From Chelativorans salis (GTDB lineage Bacteria; Pseudomonadota; Alphaproteobacteria; Rhizobiales; Rhizobiaceae), in assembly GCF_025336525.1 (NCBI RefSeq), contig NZ_JAOCZP010000012.1, positions 80,065 through 144,064 on the forward strand: DNA of 64,000 nt, in the 5' to 3' direction. The notes under the pieces are model-generated. The model was not told where the DNA came from, did not search any database, and saw only the letters and a list, made by a program, of their open reading frames with translations. This document shows, piece after piece, positions 1 through 8,074 of the stretch; the first letter of the stretch is position 1, and every line of letters begins with the position of its first letter. The translations under genes and the position numbers were made by a program.

Positions 1-366
1 GTCGCCAAGCTGCCCGTCGACAATCCCGTGGTCGTCGGGAGCGCTGTCACGATGTGCGCGATCGCGATGCTGTTGCCGATGAGCCTTATCTTTGACCAGC
101 CCTGGGCAATCTGTCCAAGCCGTGGCGCGATCGCCGCCACCATGCTGCTTGGCACGGCGTCCACCGCAGTTGCCTATGTCATTTACTATTATCTGATCGG
201 CCTCGGCGGTGCGGCCTTTGCGAGCCTTCATCATTACCTCGTTCCAGTCCTGAGTGCGCTGCTTGGGGCAGCCTGTTTCGGCGACATTCCGCAACCCCGG
301 CAAGTCCTGTCCGCCGCCTCAATCGTCTTTGGGGTCTATCTCCTACGCGGCTTGGCTCGATCATGA
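1..366 (+). CDS. EamA/DMT-family membrane transporter, C-terminal part (5' end outside window)
   Basis: The reading frame is open from base 1, so this is the 3' end of a longer gene. The visible 121 residues hold about four hydrophobic segments, including AYVIYYYLIGLGGA and HHYLVPVLSALLG, with the small-residue-rich pattern of the second EamA repeat of drug/metabolite exporters. The final helix (ASIVFGVYLLRGL) and the short Arg/Ser tail are typical of the family. The stop overlaps the start of the next gene by four bases (ATGA), so the two are probably co-transcribed. Substrate unknown; amino acids or metabolites are usual for the family. Confidence 0.8.
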   Translation, partial: VAKLPVDNPVVVGSAVTMCAIAMLLPMSLIFDQPWAICPSRGAIAATMLLGTASTAVAYVIYYYLIGLGGAAFASLHHYLVPVLSALLGAACFGDIPQPRQVLSAASIVFGVYLLRGLARS

Positions 367-917
367 TTGCACTGGAGACACGCCGGCTGCTTTTGCGACC
401 TGTGGCGGCATCGGACTTTGCCGATGTGCACCGGCTGCACACGGATGCATTTGTGGCAGGGGCAATCTTCGGCGGGCAGGCCCCGTCCCGCAGGGACACG
501 CGTCGACGGATGCAGCACTATCTGCGGGACTGGCAGCGCCACGGCTTTGGCTTTTTCGCGGTCCTTCTAAAGAGTGGACAGGATGGCGATGTATTCGTTG
601 GCCGCGCCGGTCTACGCTATTTTGAAGATACCTCCGACGTCGAATACGGTCACTGCTTCTTCGGGCATGCGGCAGGCCGAGGAATTGGTCCCGAAGCCGG
701 CAGAGCCGTACTGGACTTCGCTTTCTGTCGGCTCAAGGTGCATCGCATCGTCGCCGTTGTCCGGGCGGAGAATGAACGCGGGGTGCGGGCGGTCGAAAAG
801 ATTGGCTTCAAGCATGCTGACGATCGCATACACGGCGACGGCATCAAATGCGTGTTTGTTATTCATGGCCCTGAAAGCGCAACAGCCGGCTCAGCCAGCA
901 GGCATCATAAGAAATGA
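363..917 (+). CDS. GNAT-family N-acetyltransferase (RimJ/RimL type)
   Basis: A 184-residue protein with the RimJ/RimL-like opening (LETRRLLLRP), a central YGHCFFGHAAGRGIGPEAGRA segment corresponding to the acetyl-CoA pyrophosphate-binding loop, and the ending pattern of the fold (VHRIVAVVRAENERGVRAVEKIGF), where an Asn-containing helix precedes the 'GF' strand. Such enzymes transfer acetyl groups from acetyl-CoA to protein N termini or small amines. The start overlaps the upstream exporter stop by four bases. The last 15 or so residues (from PESATAG) look like a non-conserved tail. The acceptor substrate cannot be inferred. Confidence 0.8.
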   Translation: MIALETRRLLLRPVAASDFADVHRLHTDAFVAGAIFGGQAPSRRDTRRRMQHYLRDWQRHGFGFFAVLLKSGQDGDVFVGRAGLRYFEDTSDVEYGHCFFGHAAGRGIGPEAGRAVLDFAFCRLKVHRIVAVVRAENERGVRAVEKIGFKHADDRIHGDGIKCVFVIHGPESATAGSASRHHKK

Positions 918-1185
918 GCAGGGCGGAGACGCTATGGCGGTCTGGGCCATCAAGGATTATAGCGCGACGATCTGGGTGGAAGACGAACTCTCACTTTGAT
1001 CGTAGCGCCGCAGAGGATCGGGAACGCAAGGGAGGGAAGCCAGCAATGGTCTGTGACAGGACGGCAGGCTGGCACTTGTCCTTGGCAAGGCAATGGGTCT
1101 TGGAGGCGTCGCCAGCGGGCGCACGCCGGTGCCGACAATCTCAGCCTTGGCAGTGCGTTAGGCCGCAGCTCGCTCGTCGGATAAT

Positions 1186-2604
1186 CTAGGCGCAAAGTCC
1201 GATCCTTGCGGAGATCGCGCGTGCCGAACGGTGCGCTTGAGTGGTCACGGCGACCTCGTCAATGCCGGTGACAACGCGCCCGGCATCGACAGTCCTGCGG
1301 CCTGCAACAAAAACGCTTCTGATTGTGTGCCGGCCGCCAATCACAGCCAGTTCAAGCGCTGGATCAGAGGCGAAGCCAATCGCTTCATTCGGCTGTCGTA
1401 TGACAAAATCAGCTTGTTTCCCGACTTCCAAGCTGCCAACCTCGTCCTCGGCGCCGACGGTTGCGGCAGCCCCCGACGTGCGCATCCGCAACACCTCCTT
1501 CGCAGCCACGGGATCTCCGGCAGCTGTCGAAGCGCACAAGGCCAAAGTCCCAAGACCGTCGAACGCGCTGGCGCGGGGGATGTCACTGGCGATCCCGATC
1601 GGAATGCCCGACCTTTGCAGGGCGGCCATGCGCGCCTGCGTGCCGGGACGGCCGAGCATCTGCAGCTGCCCGTATGGACACCAGACCACCCGGACGCCGC
1701 GATCGGCCAGAAGTGCGATTTCGTTCTTACGGATCAAGTTCATGTGGATGAAGGTCACATTGGGGCCGAGGAAGCCGCGACCGTCGAGGTAGGTCAGAAG
1801 CGGCTGATCCAGAATGTTTTCCCGGTTGAGTTGAAAGGCGGGAAGATAACCAAGATGCTCTTGGAGACGGACCCCGCTCGCGCACGCCAAATCCAGCGCT
1901 GCCTGATAAAGCTCGGGCGAATCCGTTGCTTCTCCATATAGACCGATGAAGGCCCTTACCAGACCGTCCCGATCCCTGTTCCGAAAGAGCTGCGAGCCCA
2001 AGCGTCCAAGCGCCTCGTCCAAGCCCGATGGCCATCGCGCTAGAAAGCTTTCGCTGGCAAGTTCGGGTAAGTTGATGGCCAGCGATGCCGCGCGATCGGC
2101 AATGTAGGGATCCGCCAGCCAGATGCGGATATTGGCTTGGTCGGCGACGGCTGCCACTGCGTCAGGCGCAAAGATCGTACCGGGATCGACAAACCCCGTG
2201 TATCCACATTTGAGGTAGTCCAGGGCCGCCAGTAGAGCGCTCGCCTGCTCATCCTCCGGAGTCAAGGCGCCCTTCCAATGTCCCATTGTAATGGGTTTGC
2301 CCTCCATCAGGGGCAGCACTGAGCGCGCCGTATATTGTGACACGTGAACATGTGCGTCGATAAAGCCTGGGTGGAGCGCGGCGCCGCCAGCGTCGATCAC
2401 CTCGTCAGCCGAATATCGGGCGAGAATGCTCCGTCCGGCTCCCAGCGCGAGGATCCGACCATCTCGGACGGCCAGTGCGCCACCAGCGATAACCGTATCC
2501 TGGGCATCCATCGTGAACACTGAAGCGTTGTGAACAACGAGATCACATGGCTCTGGGGCGTTGGAAGGCAAACGCTGGTCCGTCGAGGTCGAGTCGTGCT
2601 GCAT
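1186..2604 (-). CDS. Amidohydrolase-superfamily metal-dependent hydrolase
   Basis: A 472-residue protein of the chlorohydrolase/cytosine deaminase-like amidohydrolase group. The N-terminal beta-sandwich part (residues ~20-75) leads into the metal-binding HxH motif in HPGFIDAHVHVSQYT. Later metal-ligand regions are RLQEHLGY, FIHMNLI and the Asp in ASDIPRAS, followed by the C-terminal sandwich (EVGSLEVGKQADFVI). These enzymes hydrolyse C-N or C-Cl bonds in heterocycles or amides. It heads the cluster that also holds ABC uptake genes and an aminotransferase, so a nitrogenous substrate is plausible. A copy of the cluster-wide operator lies about 200 bases upstream, implying a long leader. Confidence 0.8.
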   Translation of the reverse strand: MQHDSTSTDQRLPSNAPEPCDLVVHNASVFTMDAQDTVIAGGALAVRDGRILALGAGRSILARYSADEVIDAGGAALHPGFIDAHVHVSQYTARSVLPLMEGKPITMGHWKGALTPEDEQASALLAALDYLKCGYTGFVDPGTIFAPDAVAAVADQANIRIWLADPYIADRAASLAINLPELASESFLARWPSGLDEALGRLGSQLFRNRDRDGLVRAFIGLYGEATDSPELYQAALDLACASGVRLQEHLGYLPAFQLNRENILDQPLLTYLDGRGFLGPNVTFIHMNLIRKNEIALLADRGVRVVWCPYGQLQMLGRPGTQARMAALQRSGIPIGIASDIPRASAFDGLGTLALCASTAAGDPVAAKEVLRMRTSGAAATVGAEDEVGSLEVGKQADFVIRQPNEAIGFASDPALELAVIGGRHTIRSVFVAGRRTVDAGRVVTGIDEVAVTTQAHRSARAISARIGLCA

Positions 2605-2806
2605 GGCAAAACGTCCGCAAGAGCAAGCCTAGTGTTAGTAGGAAGCGGCGATGGCAGGCGCGCGTTGCCTGCAGATGCCTGTCCGTGCAGCGGACGGGCG
2701 ATGTGGCATTGTGACGATTGCAGGCGGACTGATCGAGACTGGCACGGGTGGCGCCTCCGCTTTGATCGGTTTTGCAACTCGATGGGGTATTATCGTCATC
2801 CTGACG

Positions 2807-2820
2807 TTTGATGCAACATA
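2807..2820 (-). promoter_or_regulatory. Operator copy 1 of the cluster regulon (upstream of amidohydrolase)
   Basis: Read toward the amidohydrolase the element is TATGTTGCATCAAA, matching the consensus TTTGTTRCAYCAAA seen at four other promoters in 2.9-10.5 kb. TTGCAT could serve as a -10 hexamer; no good -35 is visible. The putative regulator is the FCD-type GntR protein at 9548-10261 (inference). Confidence 0.55.
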
Positions 2821-2954
2821 AATCCTGATTCCATGCCGCCCGGCTGAATAAGGCCAAGCCGTAAGAAAGGATCAGCCGCAGCGCTGAATAACAGCCAGCG
2901 CGCGGATTGCCTCGCCCGCACACAGGCCTCAGCGCCTATCCAGCCGCCGCATGC

Positions 2955-2983
2955 TTGACGGGCTTGTTGGTTGTTTGTTACAT
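2955..2983 (+). promoter_or_regulatory. Sigma70-like promoter for ABC binding protein 1
   Basis: TTGACG at 2955-2960 and TTACAT at 2978-2983 are separated by exactly 17 bases. The same architecture, TTGACA-17-TTACAC, occurs at 10382-10410 ahead of the ABC ATPase gene. In both, the operator overlaps the -10 hexamer, which is the expected position for a repressor. Confidence 0.6.
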
Positions 2984-2987
2984 CAAA
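2974..2987 (+). promoter_or_regulatory. Operator copy 2 of the cluster regulon (ABC binding protein 1)
   Basis: TTTGTTACATCAAA covers the -10 of the promoter above. On the other strand it reads TTTGATGTAACAAA, an imperfect inverted repeat of the kind FadR/FCD GntR proteins bind. The following ~25 bases (AAATTTCAnATnTTAAGTCG) are also shared with the copy at 10401, so the similarity extends beyond the core. Confidence 0.65.
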
Positions 2988-3032
2988 TTTCATATTTTAA
3001 GTCGCCATCACAATCGTTCAGGAGGAGCGGAC

Positions 3033-4175
3033 ATGGGAGAACCAGGAATTGCAAGGACCGTGACGCGTCGTCACGTGCTGGCGCTTTCCGCGAGCGCCTT
3101 CGCCACGGCGGGTTTCGGCATCCATCCGTTCGATGTGCGGGCAGCCACCGGCTTTGAAGGCCTTGCCGAGGGCGCTCACGCAGCCGGCGAAAGCCAGGTG
3201 GTGGTGGCCGGTGGAACCGGCGCATATGGTGAGCTTGTCCGGGAGCACTTTTATGTCCCCTTCACGGCGGCCACGGGCATAAACGTGGTCACAACGGGCG
3301 GAAGCTACGGCGACAAACTCGCGAAGCTGAAAGCAATGGCGAGCATTGGGCGTGTCGAATGGGACGTGATTACCCTTTCGGCCGATATGCTGACACCCGA
3401 TGTCGCGGACTTGCTCTTTGACCTGGGGGACTGCGCAATGCTCCCCGACGTCGGCCTTCGCGGCGTCGATGGCGCGTGCCTCGGTCACGGCGTCTTGTTC
3501 GACGTCGGTGGCGCAGTTCTTGCTTTTGACGAGCGCAGCTTTCCCGACAACCGGCGTCAGCCATCCAACTGGGTGGACTTTTGGGACGTGGAAACATTCC
3601 CCGGACCTCGAGCGCTGCCGAATATCGGCACTCCGTGGTGGTCGCTGATGGCGGCCCTGCAAGCGGATGGCGTCGGCCGCGATGATCTGTTTCCGCTCGA
3701 TCTCGATCGCGCTTTTGCCAAGCTCGACGAAATCAAGCCGCATATAAGCGTGTGGTGGAGAAGCGGTGATCAGAGCCAGCAGATGTTCCGCACGCGCGAA
3801 GTGGTGATGGGCATGCTCTTTTCGGGTCGCGCCTTCAGACTTCGCAGGGAAGGCCTGCCTATCAGCGTCAGTTGGCATGGCGCCATTATGGATGCAGCGC
3901 TTTGGGCCCTGACGCAAGGTGCGCCACATCCGAATGCCGGCTTGGCGCTCCTGGATTTCATCTATACGAGGCCAAGAGCGCATGCCGTGTTCGCGGAGGA
4001 ATCCTTCGGTTCCACGGCCCAGCGTGAAGCGCTCAATTTCCTGTCGGAAGAATCCCACCAGGCAAGTGCGGTCAATCCCGCCAACTGGTCCCAGATCGTG
4101 GATGTCGACCGAAGCTGGCTGGCTGCCAATCGCCAGGCCGTGCTGGAGCGATGGAACTTGTGGCTGGCAAGCTGA
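3033..4175 (+). CDS. ABC transporter periplasmic substrate-binding protein (PotD/spermidine-type), paralogue 1
   Basis: A 380-residue family 1 extracellular binding protein. The chosen ATG follows GGAGGAG with good spacing; an in-frame start at 2907 lies upstream of the promoter and is unlikely. The N terminus has a twin-arginine-like signal (TRRHVLALSASAF, Ala-rich region, cleavage near VRAATG), so export may use Tat. The fold reads as PotD-like: GGTGAYGELVREHF, then FPGPRALPNIGTPWW, LFPLDLDRAFAKLDEI and ISVWWRSGDQSQQMF. It is clearly paralogous to the protein at 4323-5414. It probably delivers substrate to the PotABC-like permease at 10594-13424. Substrate unknown; polyamine-like or other small amines are typical for the family. 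Confidence 0.85.
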   Translation: MGEPGIARTVTRRHVLALSASAFATAGFGIHPFDVRAATGFEGLAEGAHAAGESQVVVAGGTGAYGELVREHFYVPFTAATGINVVTTGGSYGDKLAKLKAMASIGRVEWDVITLSADMLTPDVADLLFDLGDCAMLPDVGLRGVDGACLGHGVLFDVGGAVLAFDERSFPDNRRQPSNWVDFWDVETFPGPRALPNIGTPWWSLMAALQADGVGRDDLFPLDLDRAFAKLDEIKPHISVWWRSGDQSQQMFRTREVVMGMLFSGRAFRLRREGLPISVSWHGAIMDAALWALTQGAPHPNAGLALLDFIYTRPRAHAVFAEESFGSTAQREALNFLSEESHQASAVNPANWSQIVDVDRSWLAANRQAVLERWNLWLAS

Positions 4176-4322
4176 GGCAAGCAACGTCCAGGCGCATGTG
4201 ATTGCCGGCGGGGTGCCCACCGTACAGCCTCGGCAGGGGCGGCCGTGGTGCGAGGGACGCGGCTAGCCGACGCCTGGACTGGATGTTGCTAACTCAGCCA
4301 GCCCAGGATGGCGTCTTGCACC

Positions 4323-5414
4323 TCACTGCGCGATCCACCTGTTCCACCGCTCGACGATCTCCGCATGGTGGTTGGCGAGCCAAGTGTAGTCGACTTCCAC
4401 CACGCCCTTGAAGTTATCGGGAAAGATTGGGCTGTCCTCTTTATCGGACTGAGGCAGCAGCTCCAGCGCCGACTTGGTGGTGGGTGAGGCGGCGATCGCC
4501 TGCGCGAAAGCAGCCTGGACCTCTGGATGATCGAAATACCAGTTGAGGAAGCGCAGCGCGTTCTGCCGGTTCGGCGCGCCCTTAAACACCACCCAATCCG
4601 CTTCGTTGAGGGTCCAGCCCCGCCAAACCCGCTGCAGCGGCAGTCCCTCGTCGCGAAGGAAGTCGATGCGCGTGTTCCACACGAGCGTCATGGCGACCTC
4701 CTGATCACGGAGCGCACGCTGGATCTGGTCGCCCGTCTTCCACCAAAGGGAAATATGCGGCCGAATCTGGTCCAGCTTGTCGAACGCGCGATCGAGATCG
4801 AGCGGGAAGAGCTTGTCCGGCGCGACGCCGTCGGCAAGTAGAGCGCCGATCAGCACGCGCCAAGGCGTGCTGAAGTTCGGCAGCGATCGCGGTCCCGGAA
4901 AGTCGGCGACGTTGAAGAAATCGTTCCAGCTACTGGGTGCGCCACCATCGAACATCGTGCGGTTTGCGGTCAAGAGCGTGGCGCCGTAGGTCGGCACGAC
5001 GCCGAAGCGATGGCAGATCTCGCCGGCGCCATCGGACTTTGCCTTGGAAACCAGGGCGCAGTCTTCGCCAAGATCGACAAGCAGGCGGTTGCGCGCGGGC
5101 ACGAACACATCGCCGGAGCCTGCCTCCATCATGTCCCACTGCAGATGTCCCGCTTCCGACATGGCCATCGCTTTTGCCCAAAACTCCCCCGTGGTGCCGC
5201 TGACGAGCACCACCTCGATACCGGTCTGCCGGGAAAAGGGCTCGAAGACGAACTCCCTGAGCTTGCGCTCGTAGTCCCCTCCCGTTGCCGCCATCACCAG
5301 CCGACCGTTTTCCCCGCCAGACGCTTGGGACAATGGGACCACGGACAGAGCCGCGGCAAGGATGTATGCGAAGAAGCCGACACGATTGGCGGCCAGCGCG
5401 TAGGAATCCCTCAT
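4323..5414 (-). CDS. ABC transporter periplasmic substrate-binding protein (PotD/spermidine-type), paralogue 2
   Basis: A 363-residue binding protein starting at the ATG just after GGAGGAG; a GTG four codons upstream overlaps that ribosome site and is rejected. A Sec-type signal peptide (GFFAYILAAALSVVPLSQAS) precedes the mature protein. Shared blocks with paralogue 1 include DFPGPRSLPN, LFPLDLDRAFDKLDQI and ISLWWKTGDQIQ, so the two are homologous over their full length. It is transcribed with, or alongside, the SDR-ThDP-aminotransferase genes on this strand but from its own operator-bearing promoter. No second permease set is present, so both binding proteins probably feed the same transporter with different or stereoisomeric ligands. 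Confidence 0.85.
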   Translation of the reverse strand: MRDSYALAANRVGFFAYILAAALSVVPLSQASGGENGRLVMAATGGDYERKLREFVFEPFSRQTGIEVVLVSGTTGEFWAKAMAMSEAGHLQWDMMEAGSGDVFVPARNRLLVDLGEDCALVSKAKSDGAGEICHRFGVVPTYGATLLTANRTMFDGGAPSSWNDFFNVADFPGPRSLPNFSTPWRVLIGALLADGVAPDKLFPLDLDRAFDKLDQIRPHISLWWKTGDQIQRALRDQEVAMTLVWNTRIDFLRDEGLPLQRVWRGWTLNEADWVVFKGAPNRQNALRFLNWYFDHPEVQAAFAQAIAASPTTKSALELLPQSDKEDSPIFPDNFKGVVEVDYTWLANHHAEIVERWNRWIAQ

Positions 5415-5445
5415 GCTCTCCTCCACAATTAGACGCTTTTTGATG

Positions 5446-5459
5446 TTTGATGTATCAAA
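5446..5459 (-). promoter_or_regulatory. Operator copy 3 of the cluster regulon (ABC binding protein 2)
   Basis: On the plus strand this reads TTTGATGTATCAAA, an exact inverted repeat TTTGAT-GT-ATCAAA, the most symmetrical of the five copies. Toward the gene it is TTTGATACATCAAA. It lies 32 bases before the start codon. Confidence 0.6.
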
Positions 5460-5555
5460 ATTTGACAGCGAGAGTACACTGCGTCAACGAAAAATCTGGC
5501 CCGGCGCCGCCCTGCGGCTCGGCGTCAGGACGACAAGCGCATCCTGGCGCAAAGT

Positions 5556-6332
5556 CTAGGGCGTGAACTCGCCGCCGTTCACATCGAGCACGGCGCCGTT
5601 GATAAAGTCGGCTTGCGGGGCGGCGAGGAAGAGGACGGCGCGGGCGATGTCTTCCGCATGTCCGAGGCGTCCGATCGGGATGCGGGAAAGTGCCTCTCTG
5701 TTTGCGGGCGAGTCGGTCGGACCGGCCATATCGGTTGCGATGCGCCCCGGCGCGACGGTGTTTGCGGTGATTCCGAATTGCGCATATTCGCTCACGATGG
5801 ACCGGGAAAGCCCGAGCAGGCCGCTCTTGGATGCAGCATAGGCCGCGCCGGCGATACGTGGGATGGTCCGGCCGGCCAGGGAGCCGATGAAGACGATTCT
5901 GCCGCTCCGCCGCTTGACCATCCCCGGCAGGGCACACCGGCAGCAAACGAGCGCACCGGTGAGGTTGATCGAGAGCACGTCCTGCCATTCGTCGGGATCG
6001 ACGTCTTCGACCCGGACGCGGCCACCGTTGCGCTTTGGGGAATATCCTGCGTTGCACACAAGAATTGCCGGCGGCGCCCAACGTGCTTCGACCTCGGCGA
6101 AGAAACCGCGCACTGCAGCGACCTCCCGCAGATCCACCGCCTGCGAGAAGATGCGGCCGCGGCCATGGCGGGCGGACAGCGTATCGCTGGCGGCAATCAC
6201 GCGGTCTGGCTGGTGGCTGAAGAATGCGACCCGGTAGCCAGCCCGCAGGAGCGCGTTGGCGGTTGCCAGTCCGATCCCGCTGGACCCCCCGGTGACTACA
6301 GCAACCTGGGCTTGATGATCTGCGTGGCTCAT
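5556..6332 (-). CDS. SDR-family NAD(P)-dependent dehydrogenase
   Basis: A 258-residue classical short-chain dehydrogenase/reductase. It has the cofactor motif TGGSSGIG near residue 15, the NAG motif (CNAGYS), the catalytic Ser in FIGSLAG and the YAASK active-site Tyr/Lys, followed by the usual NTVAPGRIATDM and the C-terminal INGAVLDVNGG. Length is normal. It probably oxidises or reduces a hydroxyl/keto group in the pathway encoded by this cluster. Its start overlaps the stop of the ThDP enzyme gene by four bases (ATGA), showing translational coupling. Confidence 0.88.
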   Translation of the reverse strand: MSHADHQAQVAVVTGGSSGIGLATANALLRAGYRVAFFSHQPDRVIAASDTLSARHGRGRIFSQAVDLREVAAVRGFFAEVEARWAPPAILVCNAGYSPKRNGGRVRVEDVDPDEWQDVLSINLTGALVCCRCALPGMVKRRSGRIVFIGSLAGRTIPRIAGAAYAASKSGLLGLSRSIVSEYAQFGITANTVAPGRIATDMAGPTDSPANREALSRIPIGRLGHAEDIARAVLFLAAPQADFINGAVLDVNGGEFTP

Positions 6333-8074
6333 GGCGCGCGCTCCAGGGTTACTGGCTCTGTTTCAGGACGATCAAGCGTGCCCTCGAAGAGCGACAGGGG
6401 CGGATGTGCATCGGGATCGGTGACGGCCTCGATCAGCCATGGCGTCCCCGATGCGATTGCCGTGCGCAACGCAGGCAGCATTTCGTGCGCCTCGCGCACC
6501 ACCGTGGCATCGCAGCCGCAGGCTTGCGCAAGGGCAGCGTGATCCACAGGCGAGAGACGGCAGGCGCTTGTATAGTTTCCGAATTTCACGGTTTCCGCGT
6601 CCTTCTGGTAGCCCAGTACGCCGTTGTTGAGCACGATCACGGTTACCGCGATGTTGAGGCGAACCATGGTCTCCAGCTCCGCCCACGCATGCGCGAAGCC
6701 GCCGTCGCCAACAATGGCCACGACAGGATCGGTGGGGGCGGCGAGCTTGGCGCCGATGGCCAACGGCAACCCCCAGCCGAGTCCGGCAAGGCCGCGTGGG
6801 GTCAAGAACCTCTGCCCGGCGGCAAGAGCGGTGAGCTGGCCGACCACCCACATGGAGGAATAGCTGGCATCCGCGACCACAGTCGTGTGCGGGGTGAGAC
6901 ATCGCTGCAGGTCGGCCATGATCCGCTCCGGCCGAAGCGGACTGGCGTCGGAGTCCACATGCTTCCTGCGCTCGGCTTCGAATGCGGCGCGTCGCTGCGC
7001 AATGCGCCGCTCGAGCACGCCGCGCTCCGATCGGCGCAAGGACAGGTCGTGCCGGGTCAAAGCGTCCGTCAGTGCCGTCAGTGTTTCGGCGGCGTCCCCG
7101 ACAAGGCGCAGCGCCTCGTAGTTGCGTCCGATCTCGTTCGGGTCGATGTCGATATGGATGATATGCGCGGACAGGGGAATGGAACGCCAGGTGTCGGTAC
7201 CGTTCTGATTGGTGCGGGTTCCAATAAGCAGCACGACATCGGCTTCCTGGAGGAACTGTCTGGAATGGTGCCCCAGCGATCCTGGTCCGGTGAGCGAGCC
7301 AAGGACACCCATCGATAATGGATGAGTCTCGTCCACCGCCCCCTTCCCCATATTCGTCGTCACGACCGGCAGGTGTGCGACCTTTTGCAGGCGGGAGACG
7401 GCTTCGGGTGCTCCCGGCGTCAGCGCTCCGCCGCCGGCCATCGCCACGGGAGCGCATGCCTGGGCAAGCAGGTCGGCGGCGGCCGTGATCGCCAGATCGT
7501 GCGGCCGATACCTGTCCAGGGGCCAAGTCCCGAACGAGGCGCTTCTCGGATGCGGCGGCGTGGGAGCCAGATCCCGCAGCAGATCGGCGGGCAGAAGCAG
7601 CACTGCCGGGCCTGCACGCCCGCTGCCGGCCGCGGCAAAGGCGGCATCCACGTGGTCTTCCACGCGATCGGCCGCAAGCAGCCGCCTGACCCACTTAGCG
7701 CAGGACTGAAAGAGTGTGATGTGGTCGATCTCCTGGAAAGCGTTGCGATCGATGTGCGGCCGCTCCACTTCCTGGACAAGGGCGACAACCGGTACGCTTG
7801 CCTTGAGCGCTTCGGCAAGCGGCGGCACCAGTAAGGTGGCGGCTGGGCCGTTCTGGGCGGTAACCACCGGAATGCGGCCGGAGCGGCGCGCATAGCCGTC
7901 GGCCATCGCCCCACCCATGTTTTCCTGGCGATAGGCGATCTGCCGGATTCCCAACTCTTCGCAGGCCAGTATCACGGCCGAAGGCAAGCTCTGCGAAAAC
8001 ACGACCTCCACGCCGTGGCGTTGCAGCGATTTGGCGATGCGCATTGCGACGGTTTCGGTCTCAGGCGCCGCCAT
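6329..8074 (-). CDS. Thiamine diphosphate-dependent enzyme, acetolactate synthase-like
   Basis: A 581-residue three-domain ThDP enzyme. The N-terminal Pyr domain carries the catalytic Glu in YRQENMGGAMADGYAR. The central domain has the LIGTRTNQNG nucleotide-like region. The C-terminal PP domain has the Mg/ThDP motif GDGGFAHAWAELETMVR ending in NN. Such enzymes decarboxylate 2-oxoacids or join activated aldehydes. Specificity cannot be read from motifs; the pairing with a class III aminotransferase and an SDR suggests it handles the oxo-product of transamination (inference). A strong GGGAGG site precedes the ATG, and the start overlaps the aminotransferase gene by 14 bases. Confidence 0.85.
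   Translation of the reverse strand: MAAPETETVAMRIAKSLQRHGVEVVFSQSLPSAVILACEELGIRQIAYRQENMGGAMADGYARRSGRIPVVTAQNGPAATLLVPPLAEALKASVPVVALVQEVERPHIDRNAFQEIDHITLFQSCAKWVRRLLAADRVEDHVDAAFAAAGSGRAGPAVLLLPADLLRDLAPTPPHPRSASFGTWPLDRYRPHDLAITAAADLLAQACAPVAMAGGGALTPGAPEAVSRLQKVAHLPVVTTNMGKGAVDETHPLSMGVLGSLTGPGSLGHHSRQFLQEADVVLLIGTRTNQNGTDTWRSIPLSAHIIHIDIDPNEIGRNYEALRLVGDAAETLTALTDALTRHDLSLRRSERGVLERRIAQRRAAFEAERRKHVDSDASPLRPERIMADLQRCLTPHTTVVADASYSSMWVVGQLTALAAGQRFLTPRGLAGLGWGLPLAIGAKLAAPTDPVVAIVGDGGFAHAWAELETMVRLNIAVTVIVLNNGVLGYQKDAETVKFGNYTSACRLSPVDHAALAQACGCDATVVREAHEMLPALRTAIASGTPWLIEAVTDPDAHPPLSLFEGTLDRPETEPVTLERAP

Larger units (their letters stand above)
2605..3032. other. 428-bp divergent intergenic region with two operator copies
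   Basis: No gene is seen between the amidohydrolase (minus) and the first ABC binding protein (plus). The region holds one TTTGTTRCAYCAAA-type element facing each gene, listed separately, and a sigma70-like promoter for the plus-strand gene. The roughly 200 bases between the leftward element and the amidohydrolase start contain short inverted repeats (GCAGGC/GCCTGC near 2654-2672), with no clear riboswitch or small gene. Confidence 0.5.

Noticed and set aside
1231..1941. Long plus-strand frames opposite the amidohydrolase
   Set aside because: They overlap the clearly conserved minus-strand enzyme, have Arg/Pro/Ser-rich composition and match no family.
2654..2672. GCAGGC/GCCTGC hairpin in the amidohydrolase leader as a riboswitch
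   Set aside because: The stem is short and no known aptamer pattern is present.
3018..4220. A 400-codon minus-strand frame opposite ABC binding protein 1
   Set aside because: It is the antisense of a conserved gene with a signal peptide and ribosome site; no domain is recognisable.
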